A stretch of DNA of 64,000 nucleotides from Anaeramoeba flamelloides. Taxonomy: Eukaryota > Metamonada > Anaeramoebidae. The DNA lies in assembly GCA_027625915.1 (NCBI GenBank), contig JANTQA010000047.1, forward strand, positions 16,306,001-16,370,000, in the 5' to 3' direction. Below are positions 55,722 to 64,000 of this stretch, in pieces. The notes below the pieces were generated by a model. That model saw only the letters and a program-made list of their open reading frames with translations, was not told the origin of the DNA and did not search any database. Both the position numbers and the translations under genes were made by a program. Position 1 is the first letter of the stretch; the number at the start of each line of letters is the position of its first letter.

Positions 55722-56204
55722 TACTGTTGTCAAAATAAAGTGTGCAGAAAATTATAATCCATATTTCAAAATAAAAAGCATCTTTTTTTTATTTATAGAA
55801 GAGCTATACATCAACCGATCAAAGAAACAAACAATAAACCCTAATTAAATATCATATTGGGTTCTTAAAGTTCTAGTATTTAAAAAAGAAATTCAAAAAA
55901 TGAAGGATTAAATAGAAATTCTAAAAAAATAGAGTAAATGTTTGATATAATTTATTTCTTTAAAAAAAAATAAAAAAGTTTATTAAAAACTGAGTAAATT
56001 ATAAAAAAATTTCAAATTCCATTCCTAATTTAAAAATTTACTCAAACCATCAAGTAGTTTACTTTCAAAATTGATTTGAACTTGGGTATATTACTATTGA
56101 GTAGTGAATTATATTTAACTTTGAAACAAGAATAAAAAAAATCACCAATTATATTTTGAAACAAGGATTATAATCTTTGGTCACAAATTATTTTGATCAC
56201 TGTA
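55722..56204 (-). mobile_element. TA-flanked element B, copy 2
   Basis: 483 bp, reverse of 53418-53894. Ends TACTGTTGTCAAAATAAAGT and (reversed) TACAGTGATCAAAATAATTT. Contains GGATTATAATCTTTGG and AACTTGGGTATA. Confidence 0.8.
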
Positions 56205-56481
56205 AGTCAAATTTTCTAGGTTTCAAAAAAGTATTTTGAAAATATAATTATATATTTAACCCCTAAAATGATTTAATAAAAAATAACAACTGAAAAATAA
56301 AAATTCAAAAAAATCAGGAAAAGGTATTATTATTTTGAGAAAAAAGAGAAAGAATTGAAAACAAAAAAAAAAAATAAATAAATTTTTTTGTTTTTTTTAT
56401 TTTTGAGGGGATAATTTGTTTATTTTTTTTGCTAATATTTAAATATGATTTGTTTATATTGGTTCAAGAATATTATTCCAC

Positions 56482-59400
56482 TTATAAATATAGGCCTATA
56501 ATTAAATAATTACAAAAATATAATAATATATAATAATAAATATAATTTATTTTATTTATTTTAGATCAATATAATAAATTAAAAAAAAAAAAGAATAACA
56601 AATTGATAAAAAACAAACCTTCAGGAACTTGGGATTTTTTTCGATACAAAACTTTTTCCTTAGCCTTTCTAAAATCTTCTTGTGTAACTTTCATTCTTCT
56701 TTCTCTTAAAGCCAATAAACCAGCTTCTGAACAAATGGCCTTAATATCTGCGCCAGAAAGATCTTCTTTTGTCATGATAAATTCATCAAGTTTAACATCT
56801 TCAGACAAAGTCATTTTGCTTGTATGGATTTGGAAAATTTTTCTTTTTGTTTTGATTCCTGGCAAGGGGAATTCAATTTTACGATCAATTCTACCTGGTC
56901 TAATTAATGCAGAATCTAAAGTTTCAATTCTATTAGTTGCAATAATTACTTTAACATCCCCCCTTGAATCAAATCCATCTAATTGATTTAATAATTCAAG
57001 CATAGTTCTTTGAACCTCTCTTTGTCCTCCAGAAGACGAATTATATCTCTATAAATTTTTTTTTTGTTTTAATGATTCAAAAAAAATACATTAATAAAAA
57101 GGATTTTTTTCATAAAAAGGGAAATTAATTTTTCGTTATTTTGAAAATTAAAATTGAAAGTTATTTTTTTATTTATTTTTGTAAAAAAAAAGTAAATTAA
57201 ATAGAAAAAGAAAAAATGTTTTTTTTTCAGGATATGAATAATCTTTAATTTGATTCCCTTTTATGTATTATTCTTTCTTAAATTTATTTTTTCTTATATG
57301 TGCATTTTTCTTCTTCTCTTTCTATATTCTTTTGTATTTTTACTACACCACCTAATAAATAAAAAAAAATGTGTTTATTAGGCAAACAAATTTGGTAAAG
57401 TATTATAAATTTTTTTTCCGACCAACTCAAAAAAATCTGAAAAGATTCTAAAATTTTTAATAGTATTCTAAATTAAGTTCCAAATACTTATGTCAACTGT
57501 GCTTATTTAGACTTTGAATTATATGACACAATTTTACTCACCTCAAAATTCTCTCTTTAATGGATAAAGTGTTTCTTTTAAACATTTAATTCTTAACATA
57601 AAATCAAAAATTCAAAATTTTAGTACCCACCACATATCAATTTTTTTTAACACACCGATAATTTATTAGTAAAGTATAAATTTATTTTTTGTTTTATGTT
57701 ACTGATAAATTCAAATAAATTAAAAAAACCTTTTAGTTCAATTTCAACATTTTTAACTTTATCAACTCTTATTTTGAAAACAGTTCTTTGCAAAGAATAT
57801 TCCAAAGATCAACTAATTTTACAAAGTTTCTTTGCCTTTGAATCAATATTCATCTTTATCCAAATCCTGTGTAAAAAAATTTCAAAAAAAAAGGAAATTG
57901 AAGTAATAATTTTAATACAGTTATTTGAATTTAGTGGTATTTCTAAGTGTTTTTATATTTCTGAAAGATTATTTAAAAGAGATTTTAAAAATTGAATTTG
58001 GATTCAGATTATTCATCTATTTTTTATTTTTCTTGAATATTTTTTTTATTGTCAATATCTACACTACCTCCACTTTAGATCAACTTCCCGAAATAAATTC
58101 TAAAGTTTTGTAATTCGAAATTCATTAGAAATATATAACAAACTAAACTTTGTTTCTGTCAAAGTGTTACCAAAATTTTTTTCAAATATCAATTATTTTG
58201 AATAATTGAACTTTGAAAAGCAAATAATGAAATTAGTAGAATAATATACATTAAAAATAGTTGGTATACATATGGAATAAAACTGAAAAATCAATATATT
58301 TTCTTAAAAATTGAAAAATTCAAATTCTTAGGGTATCCATTGAGAAAAAATAACAATGTTCGTTTTGACCTTCTACTGGTATTTGAATAATAAATAGGAA
58401 ACAATTTTCTCTTCATTTAACATACTTTTCTTTTAGAAATCAAGTACCCAAAACGAAGTGTGTTGGTATTTGTGGTCTCTATTTGAAAAAGGAAATGAAA
58501 ATGAAGTGAAACTTTTTCACATTTATTTTGATCTCCAATTGAGGATCTTTAGAAAATTCCAATTGAAATAAATATGATTTCTTGACGAATAATTTTCATG
58601 GTTTCAGTAACCTTAGAATAACACGTTTTTATCAAGTGACTATAATCTTGCAATAAAAAAAAAAATTTGCAAATGAATTACATGTCAAAAAAAATCAATA
58701 TAAAAAAAAAAAAAAATGTGCCAAAATCTGAAAAAATGATTTCAATTTCGAAAATTTCCAAATATAAATTTTTCTCATATATTGATTCAAACCCTTTAAA
58801 CACATGTAATCCGCTCACCCATTAAAACTGAGACCCTTTGACTGGAAAATAGTTTATGATCAATCTTTAATTGTTTGTGGTATTGTGTTTTTTTGTCGTT
58901 AAAAAGTTTAAAAAAAAATAATAAAAATCACTTACTTTTCTTCCAACAGCATCAATTTCATCAATAAAGACAATTGATGGTGCATTTTGATGTGCAACTT
59001 TAAATAATTCTCTTACAAGTTTTGGGCCTTCTCCGGAATATTTTTGAATCAATTCTGAGCCAACAACTCTTAAAAATGTTGCACTTGTAGAATTTGCAAC
59101 AGCTTTTGCAAGAAGAGTTTTCCCAGTTCCTTTTTTTTTTTTTTTTTTTTTAATTAATTGTTATCCATTATAAAAAATTAAGACATTTAATATTGATGTA
59201 ATTCATTTATTTATAAACGAAATTTTTTTATATTTAATTTATTTATTTTTTTTCAGCTTTCAATGTTTTCTGAATGAAAATTTTGTTTTGATTATTTTTC
59301 ATGTCTTTTTTTCGCTTTTTTTCTTTTGATAAAATTTTCATTAATTACTCCTTTTCCTCGATAATATTAATAATCATAATTTTCGATTATTTTGTAAATT

Positions 59401-61794
59401 TTCTTTATTCTTTAATTATATTTTATTTTAATGAAACCAAAAACACACACAAAAAAAAAAAAATTTACTATAAAGAAATAGATATAAAAACAACTCAGTA
59501 CAAAACAAAAATCTACAATTTAAAAAACTTTTAAATTAAAAAAAAAAAAATCGGTACTGTAAATTAATATAAATTTTTTTTTATGTATATCATTTGTTAT
59601 AATTTCAAATTTAAGTGAAAGAGTGGCTTTTGATAATATTAATCTGTTTCTGAAATATTTTTTATGAATACAAATATTTTTTTTTCTTTAAAGTTTTTGA
59701 TTTTTTATATTTAATTAAAAAAATCAAAATTTATCGATTTCAATAATTATCTTTTTTAAGTCTCTAGTCATTTAACGTGGATTTGCTCAATACTCAAGGG
59801 ACAACTTGAAACAGTAAAAGGGTATTGTGAAATTGCACTTCTTTTGATTGATAAACTTCAAATAACAAAAAAAAAGTTTCTTAGGATCTCTTTGGAAAAA
59901 AATTTGAATAACAAAAAAAAAATCTCAAAGAAATCTCAATTTCAAAAAAACCAAATTTTTAAAAAAAAAATTACTTGTTTCTTGTTTTATATTTACAAAG
60001 GGTTAAATTTCTTCAATTTAAAACAAATTGTTTTCTTTAAGGAAACAATTAATTTAATTTGATTTAATCTAATTTGTGGTTATTTTGTAACAATCTCTAA
60101 CTTTGATAAGTAATGATTTTGTAAAATTCTTTTAATAAAATAACTAATTTGAGAAAAGGAAAAAAATGAAAAAAAAAAAAACTTTGTAAGATCTCAAAAT
60201 ACACCAAAGAGCGACACTTCAAAACCAACTCAGTTGTTTTCATAATTATAATTCATAAAGATTTAAATTGGAAATTGAGTGTCGTTCTTATGCGCTTTTT
60301 TCTAAAAATGACCTTGTTTTTGATTGTTGATTTTTGGAGATTAATTCGTACAACACATGTTGGTTAGTTTTTGATTGGTATTAGGTCCTTTATAAAAATT
60401 GATAAAATTTTTTTTTATTTTCTGAAAATTATTTTAAACCGTAATGACTCGACCCTTAAAGTATTTTTTTGTTCTGTGCTTCGATTTTTTTTATGGATAA
60501 CTCCCTAATAATCGATATATTCTACTTGTGTTTCTTTTTATTTTCATGTTCACACACAAGACTTTTAAAGGGCTTTTATCTAAAGTAAATCTAAACTTGG
60601 TAGTTTGCTACCAGAAAGAAAATAAAATGAAAATTTTACCTGGTGGGCCATACAGAATTACACCCTTTGGTGGATTAATTCCAATGTCTTCATACAATTC
60701 GGGTTTTGTCAAAGGCAATTCGACTGTTTCTTTAATTTCTTGGATTTGTTTTTCTAATCCGCCAATGTCTGCAAATGTTTCTGTTGGCTTTTTGTCAATT
60801 TTCATAACACTTACCATTGGATCTTCATCCTCTTGTAATACTCCTACAACAGCCATTAATTTGTTATGTAAAAGAACAGTGCATCCTGGATCAAGTAAAT
60901 TTCGATCAACACATCTTTTTGTTTCAATAAAAGTAGAACAAAAAAGAAAAGAAAAATAATTGTTGCAAATTAAAGTTTAATCGTTTGGATTATAAAAGAA
61001 AAATAATTTTGTGAATTTTTTTTTGAAAATAAAAAAGACAAAAAACGAAGAGAAGAATTATGTGATAAATTTTTAGGATTTTTTTTCTTGATCCGAAAAC
61101 AAAAAAAAAACAATTTAAAAAGAATAAGAAAGAAAAAAAATTTTGAAAGGTTTTTTTTTTCTTTTTTTCTTCTTAATTTCCTTTTTTTGACTTGATTCCT
61201 TTATTAGAATGTTTTACTTTGAACTATTGTTTTTTTTGACCTAACTCTTTTTTTTGAATCGTTTTGTGTTTGTTGTTTTGGTGTTAGGAATTTTTTTCCT
61301 TTTTTTTTTTTATTTTATTTTTTTATTAAATTCTGAAAAATAAAATAATACCTTAGAATTGGAACATAATAAGCAGGAGTCATTCCTGAAGAAACAATTG
61401 CATGATCGTCGTCTATTAATTCTTCAAGTGTACCAACTTGCATTGGTGATCCACGAAGATGATTCATTTCTTCAATTAAGGCGTTTTCTGTTTCTTCTTT
61501 TTTTGGCTTATACAATGATGAATTTTGAATAAATTCCTGTTCCATAAGCAAATAATCTTTAATTCTTTCTTGTTTAAGTAACCTTAATTTACACTTTGTG
61601 TGAGGTTTAATTTCTGGAAGCTTGTTAGGATTTCTGTGTCCTTTTATTTTTTTAATACGATGACCAACATCGGTTGCCTTTTTTCGGTTTGGTGGCTTTT
61701 TTTTATCATCTTTTTTCCCTCCTTGGCCACCTTGGCCGCCTTGGCCGCCTTGACCACCTTGTCCAGTTGGAAGGTTTCCTTGTAAATTACCCAT
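56482..61794 (-). CDS. RPT2: 26S proteasome regulatory ATPase Rpt2 (subunit 4)
   Basis: Five exons: 61794-61352, 60914-60640, 59129-58936, 57048-56619 and 56495-56482, giving 451 residues (human 440, yeast 437). The N-terminus MGNLQG keeps Gly2, the N-myristoylation site of Rpt2. Four GGQ repeats follow, then KKKPPNRKK and the conserved [20 protein letters not shown]. The OB region has [18 protein letters not shown]. In the AAA domain, Walker A GPPGTGKT is split by intron 2, Walker B is [11 protein letters not shown], and the arginine-finger region is [17 protein letters not shown]. The last exon is 14 nt and supplies the final LYL, the HbYX tail that docks into the 20S ring and opens its gate. 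Introns are 437, 1510, 1887 and 123 bp; the second and third hold mobile elements. The acceptor of intron 2 is preceded by about 20 A on the sense strand. It shares an upstream region with the divergent gene at 62044. Confidence 0.97.
57400..57640 (+). repeat. Repeat C, copy 2
   Basis: Copy of 33775-34012, in Rpt2 intron 3. Confidence 0.6.
57696..57995 (+). other. Frame of 99 codons inside Rpt2 intron, opposite strand
   Basis: ATG to TGA with mixed composition ([19 protein letters not shown], then [19 protein letters not shown]). An overlapping frame continues with hydrophobic residues to 58113. It may be a decayed membrane-protein gene or element frame next to repeat C. No family recognised. 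Confidence 0.3.
58374..58540. mobile_element. TA-flanked MITE J, copy 4
   Basis: TACTGGTATTTGAATAATAA at the left; inner GTATTTGTGGTCTCTATTTG and GAAGTGAAACTTTTTCAC as in the other copies. The right tip is eroded. Confidence 0.65.
59755..60465 (+). mobile_element. Element A copy 3
   Basis: Inverted tips TTTAAGTCTCTAGTCATTTA and (reversed) CTTTAAGGGTCGAGTCATTA. Short minisatellite part at 59850-59990, then the A body. Lies in Rpt2 intron 2. With copy 4 it defines the ends of the family. Confidence 0.72.
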
Positions 61795-62043
61795 TTAGAT
61801 TGATTAAAATTTTTTGGTTTTGTGTCTATTAGATATTGTTGTAAAAAAATGATTTGAGATTATTGATTTACTTTAATTGTTGATTTCTAAACTTATTTTC
61901 AAAATTCATATTTGATGACAAATTCAATTGACTCACAATACAACAGTCTATTATTTCAATCTCAGATCTTCATCGTGTTGGAACTTACAATCCCAAAGAG
62001 AATGATTCATTTTTTTTTAATTTATATTTTTCGATTTTTTAAA
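61795..62043. promoter_or_regulatory. Shared region between divergent start codons
   Basis: 249 bp between the ATG of Rpt2 (minus) and the ATG of the winged-helix-like protein (plus). Both promoters must lie here or overlap the 5' ends. No consensus box is clear enough to name. Confidence 0.5.
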
Positions 62044-63120
62044 ATGGAACAAACAAAAACAAACACTGTTCTTCCAGGAACACTTTCAAATATTAACCAA
62101 AAAGCGATAAATTTTCTTTTAAATAATAAACAAGTAACTGTTTTGAAATTAAAAGAACATCTTGAAGAAAAATTTAATGAAGAAACAATAACAATTTTAA
62201 AGAAACACTATCCAAACATGATTTTATTTCTTTCAAGAGATCCCTTTGTGATCCAAAATTCACAAGAAGGTCTAGATTCAATTATTACTTACAAGCAGTG
62301 TAGTTGCCAAAGTGAAAAGAAAAAGAATGAGAATAATGAAGAAGATGAAGATAATAAAATAATTACACAAAAAGAAAAAAATATGAAAAATTCTTTAATT
62401 TCTTTTTTTGAAGAGAACAGTGATTGGAAGAAGCAAAACAATTTAATTTCTTTAATAGAATTATACTTGTTCAAAAATAATTCTTTGTCGATCGTGAAAA
62501 TTGAAGACTTTTTAAAAAAGGAAAAGGAAATGAAAAAAGAAACAGAAAAAGAAAATGAAAAAGAAAAAGAAAAAGAAAAAGAAAATGAGAAAGAAAAAGA
62601 GAAAGAAAAACAGAAAGAAACAGAAAAAGAAAAAGAAAAAGAAAAAGAGAGTTATTTATCAAACATTTTAAAAGAATGGGGTTCCTTTGTTGATTATCTA
62701 TTTGTAATTGGAAAAAATTCTTTTGTTTTTGATCAAGAAAACATTTATTTAGCAAAAATGAGAAAAGAAGAAATTAAAAAACAGGAAACTTTCAAGAGTG
62801 AACACCAAGATTTACTAAATGATATTAAAAATGAACGAGAAAATGAAAAACTAACAATTAAGAAACAGTTTGCAGAAATTCAAAAGCAACAGCAATCAAT
62901 AGAAACAACTTTATTAAAAGCATACACAACAATTGAAGGACAAGCCAATACAATCAAACAATTGGAATTCATTTTAGCAAAATTAGAGAAAAAAGAGAAT
63001 ATCAGCAACCAAAATTTATCAACACAATTCACCGAATTTGAAAAACAAGAATTAGAAAAAAATATTGAGGAACTCAAGCAAGGAATGAAATTATTAAATA
63101 TTGTCCCAAAGAAAAATTAA
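62044..63120 (+). CDS. Tandem winged-helix-like, coiled-coil protein
   Basis: 358 residues from the ATG at 62044; an upstream ATG at 61912 is in frame but would add a hydrophobic, AT-driven 44 residues, so I prefer the internal start. Two modules share a pattern. The first, about 16-80, has INFLLNNKQVTVLKLKEHL and ILKKHYPNMILFLSRDPFVI. The second, about 132-245, has ELYLFKNNSLSIVKIEDFL and ILKEWGSFVDYLFVIGKNSF. Each is helix-helix-helix followed by a beta pair, like the winged-helix domains of Egalitarian-type proteins; this is a pattern match only. A tract of about 45 Glu/Lys-alternating residues (made of GAAAAAGAA repeats) lies inside the second module between its helices. The C-terminal 110 residues are a predicted coiled coil (EIQKQQQSIETTLLK, then EKQELEKNIEELKQG). 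Probably a scaffold or nucleic-acid binder. No intron seen. Confidence 0.8.
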   Translation: MEQTKTNTVLPGTLSNINQKAINFLLNNKQVTVLKLKEHLEEKFNEETITILKKHYPNMILFLSRDPFVIQNSQEGLDSIITYKQCSCQSEKKKNENNEEDEDNKIITQKEKNMKNSLISFFEENSDWKKQNNLISLIELYLFKNNSLSIVKIEDFLKKEKEMKKETEKENEKEKEKEKENEKEKEKEKQKETEKEKEKEKESYLSNILKEWGSFVDYLFVIGKNSFVFDQENIYLAKMRKEEIKKQETFKSEHQDLLNDIKNERENEKLTIKKQFAEIQKQQQSIETTLLKAYTTIEGQANTIKQLEFILAKLEKKENISNQNLSTQFTEFEKQELEKNIEELKQGMKLLNIVPKKN

Positions 63121-64000
63121 TAAATTATCTTGTTTACTGGTTTATACTTTGAAACGCTTGTTTGTTTTTTTGTTTCTTTGTTTGTTTTTTTCATTTTTAT
63201 TCCCAAATATAATTATGTTGTTAATTAATATTCCTGATTGTTATAATACAGCTATTTTAAAAAAGTGAGAATTTTTTTTTAAAAATTACGAGAATTAAAA
63301 CTTTTTAGAAAATTTTCTGTTTTATTAAAGGGAGGACTTATTTTTAAAATAGGGAACTTTCTTTCAACTCCAATCCCCACATCACATTTAAAGGTTGATT
63401 TCACACTTTTTTCAAATAGAAAACTTGTAAAAAGTTTTAAAAAAAATCCTCACTTTTTTAAAAGGGCTGTAAAATATTTTCTTTTAAAAACATAACATTT
63501 GATTTAGGTTTAATTTCATTTTCTGTGATAAAAGTATTACCAATAATGAAGTTAGCTCTTAAGTAGGATTTAAATACTACTAGTTTGTTGAAATAAAGTT
63601 CGATCATTTTTATTTTTTTTTTCTTCTATATTTATTTTTTTCTCTCAGATTGTTATTTTATACAATTTTGAAAAAAAAAAAAAAAGTTAGAAACCAATAA
63701 ATGCTTTCAACTTTGTCCAATGGATATTTATAGAAGAACTTAAGAATAAAGGAAAAAAAAAATTTTTTATAAACAATATTTTATTTAAAATGTAATTATT
63801 TTACAAAATCAGCGAAATCTTATCAATTTTAAAAAAACCAGAAATTTATTTTAAAAGCTGAAGGTAATTATAATAAAAAAATTGAAAAAAAAAACTCTTC
63901 AAAGATTACTTATTAGCTATTTTTTAATTCGGTAATATATCACAACTATAAAAAAAAAAAAAAAAATAGAGGAAGAATTTTCGGATTGATTGTTTTAATT
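63121..64000. other. Downstream region, no gene seen
   Basis: Contains a second, diverged copy of repeat F at about 63378-63480 and homopolymer runs only. Confidence 0.5.

Noticed and set aside
60528-60959. 143-codon plus-strand frame
   Set aside because: Antisense of Rpt2 exon 2.
61912-62043. 44-residue N-terminal extension of the winged-helix-like protein
   Set aside because: The extension is hydrophobic and AT-driven; composition changes sharply at the ATG at 62044.

Overview
The window is AT-rich nuclear DNA from a unicellular eukaryote. The evidence is GT-AG introns, poly-Asn and poly-Lys stretches in the proteins, a eukaryotic proteasome ATPase, an FHA checkpoint kinase, BTB proteins and LINE and DNA-transposon debris. 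TAA and TGA both end well-supported genes, so the code looks standard. The RCC1-BTB gene style resembles free-living amoebae such as Anaeramoeba, but that placement is inference only. I see no rRNA, tRNA or CRISPR.

Genes, left to right. An FHA-kinase (Chk2/Rad53 type) on the minus strand is cut off by a last visible donor site (3983-4998). A weak two-exon candidate follows (6852-7331). A four-exon lecithin:cholesterol acyltransferase / lysosomal phospholipase A2 relative lies at 10882-16790. An unrecognised basic protein lies at 26145-26711. A two-exon BTB protein has a C-terminal glutamine-amidotransferase-like fold (29331-35659). A small protein resembles a subtilisin propeptide or I9 inhibitor (39582-39839). 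A two-exon RCC1-BTB protein lies at 43499-47997. A two-exon ML-domain (NPC2/MD-2-like) protein lies at 54289-55194. The five-exon proteasome ATPase Rpt2 (56482-61794) is divergent from a winged-helix-like, coiled-coil protein (62044-63120). Exons were joined by reading phase and GT-AG sites; every multi-exon model closes in frame.

Between and inside the genes the DNA is almost wholly repeats. They include nine LINE remnants, one Tc1/mariner fossil with TIRs and a TA duplication, and several families of short inverted-repeat elements flanked by TA or TTAA, some nested in one another. Introns of 1.5 to 4.3 kb are filled with them.

The most unusual feature is a family of modular palindromes. 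Four different hairpin units of about 70-90 bp are joined by an 11-bp GC-richer linker unit and arranged in mosaics. These arrays recur at the same codon positions of different LINE copies, on both strands, and also at sites with no LINE. A second notable point is that the last exon of Rpt2 is only 14 nt long and encodes the C-terminal gate-opening HbYX tail.
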